Shown here piece after piece: positions 33,465 through 43,814 of a stretch of 64,000 nt of DNA. Positions within the stretch are counted from its first letter, which is position 1; the number at the start of each line of letters is the position of its first letter. The notes under the pieces were generated by a model that ran no database searches, was not told where the DNA came from, and worked only from the letters and a program-made list of their open reading frames with translations. The stretch is from positions 37,292,144 through 37,356,143 of the forward strand of contig OX463855.1 in the NCBI GenBank assembly GCA_949825065.1, given 5' to 3'. Position numbers and translations under genes: made by a program. Origin of the DNA: Odontocerum albicorne. Lineage: Eukaryota > Arthropoda > Insecta > Trichoptera > Odontoceridae.

Positions 33465-34094
33465 TGCAAAGTGAATTTTGACACTTACCGTCTACCAGAG
33501 TGGGTTTAACTTCTTGACGACTCATATCAAGAGAAATTAAATGAAGCGAAAACCTTCGTGGCATATTTGGTAATACGCTAGTGTTGCACGTGCGTATGTT
33601 GTATATTCACAGGCAGTAGTATTACCAAAAACGTGCAATGACGAACTGCGAGTTCCGTTGTAACTCGAGTGGACCTGAAGCCCGACGATAATGTTGACTC
33701 CCGACCCCACTCTTCATTATATCCGAAACCTGTTCGGATCTGATGAGGACCACCACGAATGAATAAATAGTAATTATGAGTTTTAATAAGATCGTAGAAA
33801 TTTTCCTTTTTTTTTTCGTTGTCTTGCAGATATTTTCATTACGATGTCATACAGATATTTTCTATTGATTTCTTTGATATATTTTATTTTAGATTTCTTA
33901 AGAATATTGCTTTTTTAGAGATATTTTCGTTTCAATTTCTTCGAGTTATTTTATTTCCGATTTCTTAGAGATATCGCTTTCTTAGAGATATTTTCTTTCC
34001 AATTTCTTAGAGATATTGATTTTAAAATACTTCAGGTTCGATACTAATGTTTTAGAATACAAATAATCATCAAAAGTTTATATTCACTGTTATA
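33465..34094. other. Possible mariner 5' debris, then AT-rich DNA
   Basis: At about 33475-33535 the minus strand reads a short MSRQEVKPTLVDGKCQ, which may be a mariner N-terminal scrap. From 33880, TTTCTTAGAGATATTG-like strings repeat loosely with a step near 35 bp to about 34020. Nothing else recognised. Confidence 0.4.
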
Positions 34095-34730
34095 GATTTT
34101 CATTATTTATTTATTTTTTCAAAACAGGCTTAGCCCAATTTCTTACTAAAAATACAAGAAATGTTAACATTAAAAATAAAGAAAAATTATATAAAATAAA
34201 AAAAAAGTTATATAAAATAAAAAATAATGTATATGCATACATATATACACACAAACATACACATACATTCAAAGTCACTTAAGTATGTTACGTTGATGAG
34301 TGCTTTCTAACGCGCTCAATCTAAGAAGAAAATTTACTTTTGCTTTTGGTAATGTGATATGAAATATGTCAATATCCGAAGCAGTCCCGTTCAGAAGAGT
34401 TAAGGCCCTTCCAACAGGCATAACAGTTGGAAGACCCGTTCTTGCGTATGTTATTGAGAACAGTTCTTGCCGGCGCAGTCTAGTGTAATTGTTAGGAACA
34501 TTTAACGGTAATCTTTGTAGTAATGCTGTACAGCTCACAACTCCTCGAACGAGTTTGACATCGTATGCCAGGAGACGCAGATCTCTTCTTACGCTCAAGG
34601 AGTTATATCCGAGCATGCCCAGCAGAAACTGAGTAGGATAAAACCATGGATAGATACCAAACTCACTCATATAGAGATATCGTAGATATTTTTTTTTTAC
34701 TTCCTCCACCATGAGTGAGTACAAAGGAAA
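34095..34730 (-). pseudogene. LINE-E ORF2 C-terminal fragment and 3' UTR, longest copy
   Basis: Open minus-strand frame 34275-34724: FGIYPWFYPTQFLLGMLGYN, SLSVRRDLRLLAYDVKLVRG, LLQRLPLNVPNNYTRLRRQE, FSITYARTGLPTVMPVGRAL, TLLNGTASDIDIFHITLPKA, ending LESTHQRNILK. This is the tail domain of a Jockey/CR1-like reverse transcriptase ORF, 149 residues without a stop. The 3' UTR (AACAGGCTTAGCCCAATTTC reversed) ends in TAAATAAATAAT. Three other copies are in the window. 5'-truncated. Confidence 0.85.
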
Positions 34731-34832
34731 GAGTTTTCAAGCATTGCTTTGTTAGATTATAAAAATGGCAAATAATACGCTTCCTTTTGAGATAACGTAG
34801 AGATGCAAATATATAACGGCTTGACTTGACAC

Positions 34833-35547
34833 ATGATTACGCCAACAGAAGTTGGACTGGAAATTAATGAAAATAAGACGAAAATCATGAAACAGCGTAG
34901 GGGAACAGACAATGGTCCACAAGGTAACATTAGATTCAAGGATGAATATGACTTTGAGGTAGTAGAAGAGTTCATCTACCTGGGTTCAACTATAACGAAG
35001 GAAAAGGAGGAGCATGCTGAGATTAAGAGAAGAATCACAACAGGGAACAAAACATTATTCTCCCTACTGCCGTTGTTCAAGTCCAGAAGTGTCCACAAAA
35101 AAACCGAAGTCACCCTATACAAAATAATTATTGGAACAGTGGTGGCATATGGATGCGAAGCATGGACACTGACAGCTAAATCCGCAGAGTTGCTGGATGC
35201 CTTCGAGAGAAGAGTACTACGTAGGATCCTGGGCCCCGTGAATGACGGCGAAACCTGGAGAATACGATACAACAACGAGCTGTATAATATCTACAAAGCT
35301 CCCAGGCTATCTGTATATGTCAGACTGAGCAGATTGAGATGGGCCGGACATGTGCAGAGAATGCCGTTATCGCGAGCACCCAAAATAATCCTGGAAGGGT
35401 GGGAGAAGGAGAGTGGGCAGGCCAAGGCTGCGATGAGAGGACGAAGTTGAGAGGGACGCAACCCGGCTGCTGCAGGCGCAGAATTGGAGGGTCGTGGCGG
35501 AAGACAGGAGGAGTTGGAGGCGAAGATTGACGGAGGCCAAAGCTTGA
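34833..35547 (+). pseudogene. LINE-D ORF2 C-terminal fragment
   Basis: Open frame to 35450: GLEINENKTKIMKQRRGTDN, VVEEFIYLGSTITKEKEEHA, EIKRRITTGNKTLFSLLPLF, KTEVTLYKIIIGTVVAYGCE, AWTLTAKSAELLDAFERRVL, RRILGPVNDGE, LRWAGHVQRMPLSRAPKIIL. A frameshift near 35435 moves the sequence to another frame: EDEVERDATRLLQAQNWRVV, AEDRRSWRRRLTEAKA and stop at 35547. This is the end of the reverse transcriptase domain plus the conserved tail of an insect endonuclease-reverse transcriptase LINE. It is the best-preserved coding stretch in the window, needing one frame change. The 5' part is absent. Confidence 0.9.
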
Positions 35548-35584
35548 TATGGGCTGTAAAACCATCGAAAGAAGATTTTTGAAA

Positions 35585-35965
35585 TGTCAGAATACAGAAT
35601 CGAATTCATCATAGTGTATAATGAAATAAGGAATGAAGTATTCAAGAAAGAATGTGACGCGCATGGAGATGCAATCCTTAATACAAAGAATGGAGCATTG
35701 AAAAGGTTCGATCACTTAGAAAAAAATAATTATGTACCAAAATAATTCATTTAAATAGTATAAAAAGGTATTGAAAGTTTGTGAAGACCTAAGAAAACCA
35801 GACACGACCAAATGATTATAATTATTAAAAAAGCAAAATAAAATCCTTTATAATAGCAGAGTATGCATAACGAGGTGTATGTACATAGCAGAAGTTAAAG
35901 TTGTGTTTCAAGATAATAGGGAATGAGGATGTGTTCTATCTGACTACCTTAATAAAGACATGGTG
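35585..35965 (+). pseudogene. LINE-B C-terminal remnant
   Basis: NEIRNEVFKKECDAHGDAIL, KNGALKRFDHLEKN (family: KKGMLRWFGHVERMN), then MYIAEVKVVFQDN (family: VDEAKEVCKDR) and CVLSDYLNKDM (family: VLSAYPxGKxA). Indels throughout. Confidence 0.7.
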
Positions 35966-36615
35966 TGGTGGTGATGATAATAAGATTTTTGAATCAATAA
36001 AAATGTTATGATATTTAAAATCAAAGTAAAATAAACGATGATTAGAACTTTTGGGATTTATAGGTCCATTTATATTTTCATTATATTCATTTCCTGTTCG
36101 GATACATTTCGTTTTAACATATATGTGCGTTAAAGCTAGCTGCAGTAAAGTTGTTTTTGGTTCGATACATTTGACGGCACATGTTTAGTTTTTGATCAAC
36201 TCGAACCAAAACCATAGGAAATAATTATGATGTCTTTAGAAACTAATCTATTACGCATCTTCTGACATGGCTCTATAAAATCCAGTGGTAAAGATCATTG
36301 GAATTGGAGCGGTATCGTTTTTAAATTTTAAAGTCTAATTTAATTGAAAAAACACGCTTACTTAAACTTTTTTACTATTTTTTTATATACAATATTATAC
36401 TCAAATTTTCTTTAAATCTGTTAAATAATTGATTTATTTTATTCGCTCATTCATATTGACAAACTTTTTAATCTTAAGGCTTTATTAGTGAAAATATTAT
36501 CCTTTATAATGGTTTAATTTTGACTAACTATAAAATAAAATGTAATATAAATATTTAAAGTTAGTTCGCAATGACAAAAAATATTAAAAAATGAAAACCA
36601 ATCAAATAATACATT
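35966..36615. other. No recognised features
   Basis: AT-rich unique DNA. No motif, box or repeat recognised. Confidence 0.45.
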
Positions 36616-36619
36616 CAAG

Positions 36620-36862
36620 ACATTGGCATATAAATTCAAGACAAAGTACAAATTACTGCATCTGATCATTCAAGGCAAAGTAGAGGGTCGTAGAGATGTT
36701 GGCAGGAGGCAAATCTCCTGGCTCCGCAATATAAGTGATTGGACTGGTATAAGGAGCGTTGGGGATCTTTTTCAGACCGCCGGGGACAAATATGTCTACT
36801 CTCAGGTGATAGTCAACGTTGGGGGGACCTGACATGACACTATAAAGAAGAAGAAGAAGACA
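36620..36862 (+). pseudogene. LINE-A C-terminal fragment with GAA tail
   Basis: FKTKYKLLHLIIQGKVEGRR, DVGRRQISWLRNISDWTGIR, SVGDLFQTAGDKYVYSQVIV, NVGGT and stop at 36832, then GACATGACACTATAAAGAAG and a (GAA)5 run. AGACATTGG before and AGACATCGG after may be a 9-bp target duplication with one change. Strongly 5'-truncated. Confidence 0.85.
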
Positions 36863-37139
36863 TCGGAAAAAATATTTGAAAAAAATCCTTGTTTAAGATA
36901 TTATTTGAAATGGAAGAATTTACAAGATGGTGCTAAATTTTCTTGAAGGAATTTATTTTAAGGAATTCAGCAATACACGAAAAACGTCTATCTGAGAACA
37001 CATACTGGAAAAAAGTGCAAATTCTCTACCCACTGACATTTTAAAAGATGGGTTGATTCTATTTAAAGGTTGTTTTATTATTTATGGGCGCGTTGTCTCA
37101 GAGTTAACTCTAAAAAAACAAAAGTGGATACCCTATCTG

Positions 37140-37676
37140 AGAGAACTAAAATATCTAATTTATTTATTTATGGTATGTTTCAAACATTACAAAAATAAAA
37201 CAATGCATAAAAAGATTTTTTTACAACAAATACACAAAAATGCAAGTAAACACACACTCTCACAATAATGAAACTTTGTTAATCACGAACACAATTCGGA
37301 ACCGTCCAAAGTCAGACAGTCCACACTGCACCAAACCGGGTGTCTCTCGTGACAGTTATTTTTATTGAATTGTTTTCATCACATTGACGTAAAATAAGAA
37401 TTTAGAATTGACAGACAAACAAAATCAACATGTCCATACTACAATATGTTAACAACCAAATTCTAAACTGTCCACTCAACACTCAATGTCTCTAGAATAT
37501 ATAAATTTGAAATGAAGTCGAAAAAAATAAGAAAATACCGACACAAAAGACAGATCACTCAACAATAAATTGAAAACCAAATATTAACGAGGGAATCAGA
37601 CACCTGTAAATTCACAAAGGTTCTCAAGCGCAGTGAAATAATATAAGAAAATATAAAAAATTACAATCAACATTTT
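37140..37676 (-). repeat. Rep-H copy with one 118-bp monomer
   Basis: Minus strand: a GTGTCTGATTCCCTCGTTAA monomer at 37570-37676, then GAGAGACACCCGGTTTGGTG, CAGTGTGGACTGTCTGACTT, TGGACGGTTCCGAATTGTGT and an AAATAAATAAATT tail near 37155. No coding motif. Confidence 0.7.
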
Positions 37677-38725
37677 TGTATTTTTTATTTATTTTACGCA
37701 TGACAAAAAATATACATAATTTGCGATAAAAACAACAAGTAATTTAATTTGGGCACAATTTTAATGGATCTGGGTTTGTTGCCTTTCATTTGTCGTTTCC
37801 CTAGTAAACTAGGCTTTTGCCTATATCTCACTGAGGATATTTAGCATGAAAAAATAAATCTATACTTCTTTACACAAAATTACACAAAAACAAAACCCCG
37901 TTGCACATTCTCATCAACTTGACAAAAAGTGACACTCAATTACAACTGGAAACATCATGCGAAATCAAATTCCTCATACATCATCACTCCAGAAAGACCA
38001 AAAATGTTCATCCCATAATATACCGCACACAATCATAAAAATAAAAACAAAAATATACAGAAATACAAATATAAAACAACAAAAAGAAACCCACACTCAA
38101 GAGCTCACACAAACCTCTTCCACACGTCATTCATCCTGAAAGCCCAAGTACTCAAACTCCTGTCGCAATAACAACCACGCTCCCATCGACTGCCTAAATG
38201 ATTTTCCTCCTTTATTGAATTCGGCATGCCATTGTATGCCATGGGAGCTAAATAGGCATATAGCCTTTGTGCCAAAGAGGTTTTAACTCTAGAGATGGTG
38301 AACATTTGATTAGTTTCCATGCGTGTCATATGTCTCTGCTGAGTCTGCATATTCCCTTCCTCTCGATGGTAGTGCCAGAGAATGGATTTGAGATGCAAAT
38401 TGGCTATGTTCAGGACCCGATACTCCCTGAAAAGCTCCACCGTGGAGAATACCGGGCAGGAAGTTTATTAATTATTTCCACAATCAATTTTTGGGAAGCC
38501 TGCAATATGTGTTTTTGGGTTTAGGTGCATCCCCCCCAAACTGATATACCGTAAGAAAGTGTTGACTGACATAAGGCGAAGTATATACTTTTAAGAATAT
38601 TTTCAATGAGCACGTTTCGAATCATACGGAATATGTATCCTAGTTTTCTGATTTTTGTGCTCAAAGTGGACCTCCCAACGAAGGAACTGATCAACAAAAA
38701 CTCCAAGGTACTTTATACTAATAAC
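37677..38725 (-). pseudogene. LINE-G ORF2 C-terminal fragment with 3' UTR
   Basis: Minus strand: STKIRKLGYIFRMIRNVLIE, NILKSIYFALCQSTLSYGIS, VWGGCT and a stop (38521-38706); then, after a gap with frameshifts, MELFREYRVLNIANLHLKSI, ISRVKTSLAQRLYAYLAPMA, YNGMP (38105-38440). This order (YFALxQSxLSYGIxVWGG, then LFxExRVL, then TxxArR-YLaPxxYN) is the end of CR1/Jockey-type ORF2. The 3' UTR ends with the AGATACAGGCAAAAGCCTAG block and TAAAAAATACAAAAATG. Truncated and interrupted. Confidence 0.83.
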
Positions 38726-38814
38726 CCTTTCCAAAGAAACACTTATAAACACATAACTTGCAAACCATGGGTTAATTTTTTCTACAAGAGTTTCTAATTA
38801 TCACTTAGAACCTC

Positions 38815-38890
38815 TTGAATATTTTCTTTGACGAGATTTCTACGAGACAATAAACGCGCCAGGTTTTACTATATACAATTAAAATGTAAT
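38815..38890 (+). repeat. SINE/LINE-F tail fragment
   Basis: GAGACAATAAACGCGCCAGG and TTTTACTATATACAATTAAA correspond to the GGCAATAAGTCCGCCAGGTT tail, preceded by CTCTTGAATATTTTCTTTGA. Head not visible. Confidence 0.6.
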
Positions 38891-38899
38891 ATAATATAA

Positions 38900-39375
38900 T
38901 TACTCTAAAGCAACATCCGGCAGCTAACCACGTAGAAATAAAAACATAAATGATTGTTCCAATGTTGCGGACACCTGCCTGTCTCCGTGTCTCCAGAGAT
39001 AGTGTTCTTTGGTTTTGCGGCTGCGAGAGTCACGCTTGAAATGTGGCTTCCATATATCATGCAGCTTCCGGCGCGCCGTGATGTGTTCATTAGGAAGACT
39101 AATCACTAGGGTCGTCACTTGTGTACTCGAGCTGGCTTTGTCGTCCACACATAACAGGAAGAATTTATCCTCATACACTTACGGAGATAATAAGAGTTTT
39201 TTATAAACGTTTTATAAATGAAAATATTGTTTTCTAAATCTTCAGTGAAAACACCTCTGAAAAAATCAAGAGAAATTTCAATGAATATTTTACCATTCTG
39301 CTTTCGTAAGGTTTCATGAGTATACAAGTGTGTGTATTTATTCATTTTCATCAATGGCATAATGTATTTCACAGT
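38900..39375 (-). other. Unassigned segment with two open frames on the minus strand
   Basis: The minus strand holds 85 open codons (39115-39372) and, in another frame, 84 open codons (38924-39178) with balanced composition, reading FFLLCVDDKASSSTQVTTLV, ISLPNEHITARRKLHDIWKP, HFKRDSRSRKTKEHYLW. GC content here is above the flanks. I recognise neither protein. It could be an exon remnant or part of an unknown element. Confidence 0.3.
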
Positions 39376-39377
39376 GT

Positions 39378-39600
39378 TGAAAAAAAATCATAAAATAAAA
39401 AACGATTATAATAAAACCAAATAAAAATACACAATAAAACAACTCAAATAATACACAACTAAACAAGTACACGTGTCAAAATTATTCCTTTCAAAAATAT
39501 TATAACATACACGGTTAATTATACGATACGGGACCGTCTCGAGACAGGCCACCTGCACCTGACCACACCGATCTTCACTCTTGACATTCTAGCTAAAAAA
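39378..39600 (-). repeat. Rep-H fragment, diverged
   Basis: ACGATACGGGACCGTCTCGA, GACAGGCCACCTGCACC and the downstream AT-rich stretch follow the order of the 37.3-kb and 28.75-kb Rep-H copies. A SINE-tail scrap in reverse (GATGGCGGGTATATTGCTGT) follows at 39625-39680. Confidence 0.5.
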
Positions 39601-39682
39601 AATTAAATAAATATGTAATACAGATGGCGGGTATATTGCTGTAGAGCAATTTCTTCCAATCAACCAGCTCATTCAGAATATT

Positions 39683-40320
39683 TATTTATTTATTTTCTCA
39701 AAACAGGTTTAGCCCAATTACTTTGCAAAATACAAGAAGTGTTAACATTAAAAATATATAAAAAAAAATTTTTTATTATATATAAAATTAAAAATAATGT
39801 ATATGCATACATATATACACACAAACATACACATACATTCAAAGTCACTTAAGTACGTTGATGAGTGCTTTCTAACGCGCTCAATCTTAGAAGAAAACTT
39901 ACTTTTGCTTTTGGTAATGTGATATGAAATATGTCAATATCCGAAGCAGTCCCGTTCAAAAGAGTTAAGGCCCTTCCAACAGGCATAGCGCCTGGAACAC
40001 CCGTTCTTGCGTATGTTATTGAGAACAGTTCTTGCCGGCGCAGTTTAGTGTAATTCTATGGCGTTTTGGTAAAGAGGTACAAGTCATCAATTACTTATTT
40101 GTCAGTTTGAAGTTTTGCAACACTTGTTTTCCTGAAATACAGACCTGAGGTAAATTTTAAAGGTAAACTTTGAATACATAAATTATTTATGTGTTCAAAG
40201 TTTACCTTTAAAATTTACCTGAGGTCTGTATTTCAGGAATACAAGTGTTGCAAAACTTCAAATTGACAAATAAGTAATTGATGACTTGTACCTCTTTACC
40301 AAAAGCCATAGAATTGTTAG
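39683..40320 (-). pseudogene. LINE-E fragment interrupted by a palindromic MITE
   Basis: Minus strand: an LRRQELFSITYARTGVP stretch, PVGRALTLLNGTASDIDIFH, ITLPKAKVSFLLRLS, then the 3' UTR ending TAAATAAATAAATA at 39683. The coding sequence stops at GTGTAATT (40048-40055) and resumes with ATTGTTAG at 40313, exactly as in the uninterrupted copies at 34.49 and 52.84 kb. Confidence 0.85.
40056..40311. mobile_element. Palindromic (foldback) MITE, 256 bp
   Basis: Almost the whole element is one inverted repeat: CTATGGCGTTTTGGTAAAGA at the left and TCTTTACCAAAAGCCATAG at the right, meeting near 40184 at TAAATTATTTA. The arms are about 115-125 bp with a few mismatches. AATT is duplicated at 40052-40055 and 40312-40315 within LINE-E. 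No coding sequence. The superfamily is not determined. Confidence 0.92.
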
Positions 40321-40589
40321 ATACGAGTATATTAAACCGTTTTCATTAATTACAAATTTTACTAAAAATATTGATTTAAATTAAAGTAAAAAAAAAAAAC
40401 AAATATATGAATAACCTCTATCAATAATGGTAAAACTATTAGAACTATAGACAAATAATCTGTTGAAGGATAAGGAAGGGATTCAAAGAAAAAATAGGAC
40501 GAAAGAATCTGAATAATGTGATATATTTTCAATTATCTCTTAAACTTATATTATACATATGTAAGGATGGTGGTGATCTGTCAAATTTG

Positions 40590-40925
40590 TAAAGTTCGTT
40601 CTACAGTCGCGTCGAGTAAACCAGTTCGTTCTACAGTCGCGTCGAGTGAACCAGTTCGTTCTACAGTCGCGTCGAGTGAACCAGTTCGTTCTACAGTCGC
40701 GTCGAGTGAAGCAGTTCGTTCTACAGTCGCGTCGAGTGAACCAGTTCGTTCTACAGTCGCGTCGAGTGAAGCAGTTCGTTCTACAGTCACATCGAGTGAA
40801 GCAGTTCATTCTACAGTCGCATCGAGTGAAGCAGTTCGTTCTACAGTTGTGTCGAGTAAACCAGTTCGTTCTACAGTCGCGTCGAGTGAAGCAGTTCGTT
40901 CTACAGTCGCGTCGAGTGAACCGCA
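40590..40925. repeat. 30-bp minisatellite, about 11 units
   Basis: The unit GTTCGTTCTACAGTCGCGTC then GAGTGAACCA repeats with a few changes (CCA/GCA alternation, rare T). As 30 is a multiple of three and the unit lacks stops in several frames, long frames appear on both strands (plus VRSTVASSEP, minus CRTNWFTRRD). GC is far above the flanks. I see no start context or flanking coding sequence that favours one frame. Confidence 0.95.
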
Positions 40926-40939
40926 AATAAAGATGGTTT

Positions 40940-41700
40940 AAATGTGTTGATATATGTAAATAAGTCTCTCATCACCCGATCGAGGAGAACATCCTGAAAG
41001 AAATTGATATTTTGCACGAAGAAATGGAGAAGAATAAGTGAATGAAGAAGAAAAATTAAATATGAAGAAGAATCAGTTAAGTATGCGAAATAATGTCAAT
41101 AGAATTTGAAGGTCTTATTTTCATGAACTTATTGGTAAAACGCCGATTTCTCAACTAGAGGCTTATGGATTCGATTCGGATGTTTTAAGTTGTCGTTTGC
41201 TTAGCCCCGCTTTTTAAGTTACACTGTATTAAACAAGCATCAAATAAGGAAAGTTATAAATAAAACGTTTTTAATTTGTAAAGGCTTTTGCAGTAACATA
41301 CATTTTTACTGTACCAAAAAAGGGATTAACTTATGTTTTCATTTCGTTTCGTTAGTACGTCGAAACTGACAATGTAACTGTTAAGTAAAAAGGTCATCTC
41401 AATAAAGATCCTGTTCTCTTTAATTTAGAAATCAGTAATTTGTCCAAAAGGACTAATTTAACAATTAGAGAATATGACAATAAAATTGAACGGTTTGCAG
41501 AAATGACATGTTATTTTGATTGGTCTGAAATAAATATTCTCAACGCGTGGTCCGCGATCTAGTAATAATAATGATAATAAAAGGAAATTATAAAGTATTT
41601 AAAATATACATATATGGTACAGCCATTAAGAAAACAAACTCTCCTCAAGGGCGCTTTAACGCGAAACTCAAACCGACTATTATTGACAGATTAAAAATAT
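40940..41700. other. Unassigned; possible decayed coding scraps
   Basis: Around 40985-41040 the plus strand reads EENILKEIDILHEEMEKNK before a stop, a coiled-coil-like string. Around 41390-41530 a broken frame reads DPVLFNLEISNLSKRTNLTI then EYDNKIERFAEM. I cannot assign these to a family. Confidence 0.3.
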
Positions 41701-42110
41701 TACAAAATAAATATATCTAAAAATGGGAAGTTAGTAGATGTGGCCATTATATTAGGTGTGTACCGCACAGGATACAAATATACGCGTTGCTGCGCCGCGC
41801 TCAGAGAATCGAGGTAGCGAATTCCGAAGCGAAGATCCAGAAGAAGAAGAAGGTAGCGGAGTGGAGAGATTCCTCTCAGGCAGGTCGAAGTAGCGGGTCT
41901 CAAAGTAAAACACAGTATAGTCGGTTGTTACTGAGAATATAATATTTCGCAAACAGGGGACCCTCTATATTAATGGTCCGTCGGTCATCACAAGCGCCCA
42001 TTACCCGCAAAATACAACAACTTTCGGGGTTTTGAGCGCTGCTTAAGCCGACCGGGCCCTGACCTACTCACGACGGCCCGCCCGCAAATCCTTTATTTTC
42101 CTTGCGGTCG
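41700..42110. other. GC-richer unassigned segment
   Basis: Contrasts with its AT-rich flanks. Contains CCAGAAGAAGAAGAAGGTAG, ACCGGGCCCTGACC and ACGACGGCCCGCCCGC. It could be part of an LTR or a promoter-like GC block, but neither long terminal repeats nor a gene are visible. Confidence 0.3.
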
Positions 42111-42526
42111 CGAACACGATCGGAGTCAAACAAATATAAATTTACAAACATATCGACAAACATTTATAAATTTCACAATATTTCAAATACACACCATATA
42201 ATTTACATTTTAATGAATTTACCAAATATAACTTATTTACCTATTGCATATTCACAAATACAGTTCAAATACACATATTTATAAGAACATACCGGAACAT
42301 TGCCAACATAAATATAAGGATTTACATCACTTTCACATACAGATCTACACATACAAGATATCAAATGTCTATACCATTATACCACATACAAGGGTGACCG
42401 CACACGTCCGATACAAGGTGATTCCTCATACCTGCATATGTTCAAAAAAGCATATTTGGTAAAAAAACAACAACAGACAACCAAGAGAAGACAAACTATA
42501 AAGAAACATTTGTAGATCTTACGATA
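42111..42526. other. A/C-rich low-complexity stretch
   Basis: ACAAATAT, TACACAT and ACATAC strings dominate. The 72-codon frame within is low complexity. No feature recognised. Confidence 0.4.
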
Positions 42527-43312
42527 TTTATTTATTTTCTCAAAACAGACTTAGTACAATTACTTTGAAAAATATAAGAAGCGTTAACATTAAAAATAAA
42601 GAAAAATTATATAGAATAAAAAAAAATATTGGGTGTTAACATAAGTTGTGTCTGTTTTTTTCCAATTTAAAAATGAACACCAAAAGTAAAACAAAATGGT
42701 AAAGGTTATACGTCATTCTAAAGAAAATTTTCTGCTCTACAAGATATTGTGTTTGCTTTTACGTTACATGTTTTATTTTAATTGATTACAAGCCTTCAAA
42801 ATGGAATGTCAAGTAGACGAAAGTGAGCATTTTCGACACCTCATTTTCGAAGGGGATCTTCATGAATAATATACAATAGTTTAAGCGGTCCTCATCGAAG
42901 TCCACTGGTCGTGCGGAACACTCCATGTCTTTCAGGTCAAAATTACCGTCTTTGAAACGCAAAAACCATCGACGAGCTGTCCTTTTATTCATAGCATCTT
43001 CACCGTACACTTCGCAAATATCGCAAGCAGCTTTGGCAGCTTTATTTTCTCGATTGAACGTGAACAGAAGAAGGTGTCGAAAATGCTCACTTTCGTCTAC
43101 TTGACATTCTATTTGAAGGCTTGTAATCAAATAAAATAATATATGTAACGTAAAAGCAAACACAATATCTTGTAGAGCAGAAATTTTTCTTTCGAATGAC
43201 GTTATAACCTTTACCATTTTGTTTCACTTTTGGTGCTCATTTTTAAATTGAAAAAAAAAACGGACACGACTTATGTTAACACCCAATATATAAAATAAAA
43301 AATAATGTATAC
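42527..43312 (-). repeat. LINE-E 3' UTR split by a mariner foldback
   Basis: TATTTATTTATTTTCTCAAA, ACAGACTTAGTACAATTACT and GAAGCGTTAACATTAAAAAT (42527-42626) and, after the insertion, TATAAAATAAAAAATAATGT (43287-43310) match the continuous 3' UTR at 34.10-34.23 kb and 39.69-39.80 kb. Confidence 0.8.
42629..43286. mobile_element. Mariner foldback element, two 5' ends in inverse (658 bp)
   Basis: Bordered by TA (42627-42628, 43287-43288). Outer ends TTGGGTGTTAACATAAGTTG and, inward from the right, TTGGGTGTTAACATAAGTCG. The inverted arms run about 210 bp, far beyond a mariner terminal repeat, and include on each strand GGTAAAGGTTATA, CTCTACAAGATATTGTG and a transposase start: ECQVDESEHFRHL. 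Only the minus strand goes on into the helix-turn-helix domain: LLFTFNRENKAAKAACDICE, VYGEDAMNKRTARRWFLRFK, DGNFDLKD, FDEDRLN. The plus arm stops at FRHL. The catalytic domain is wholly absent. Confidence 0.92.
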
Positions 43313-43530
43313 AAGAGGAAAATAATTCGTTCAAGGTAAAGGAAGTGAAACTTATGATGAAATGGTAAAGTATTGCTTTATCAATTCTCTCTTGAACGTT
43401 ATTTAAAAGTTATATATAACGAAGTTTATGGACGTGGCAGAAGCAAAAATTTTTATCAAGATAAAGTGAAGTGGAAATTTTTTCTCTCTATCTACCCCAA
43501 TTGAAAAATGGCGTGATGGGATTGTGCAAA
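43311..43530 (+). pseudogene. LINE-B 3' remnant
   Basis: FMDVAEAKIFIKI (family: MNVDEAKEVCKDR), then a GNFFSLYLPQLKN terminus (family: SVLSAYP). Very decayed. Confidence 0.5.
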
Positions 43531-43611
43531 TATTAAAGTTGACTTTAGTAGAGACAATCACAATAATATTCTTATAACATTTCGACAGATCTTAAGAAAG
43601 GCTGTAGGCTT

Positions 43612-43720
43612 ATCTTATAACAGCCCCCCAGATCGAGATACACCCCACCAATAAGGGTGAGCTCGGCCGCAAATAAAAATAGATGTTTTTTCATCCCACA
43701 CCCTTGCACATGTAGATTGA
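43612..43720 (-). repeat. Rep-R fragment, reversed
   Basis: ATACACCCCACCAATAAGGG, TGAGCTCGGCCGC, AGATGTTTTTTCATCCCACA and CCCTTGCAC mirror Rep-R at 485-545. Confidence 0.7.
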
Positions 43721-43814
43721 GATAAAAAAAAACAGAAAATTAATAAATTGCAGAAAAAAATTAAACAGATTAACTCTCTGCGAAAAAAAAAAGAAAGCTG
43801 ATTAAGAAATAAAG

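Noticed and set aside
34833..35450. A complete host gene with a 205-residue product
   Set aside because: The product is the tail of a LINE ORF2 (YLGSTITKE, VVAYGCEAWTL, LRWAGHVQRM) and continues in another frame beyond its stop.
35320..35645. Minus-strand frames with Pro/Ser-rich products over the LINE-D end
   Set aside because: Antisense shadows of the plus-strand LINE-D coding sequence.
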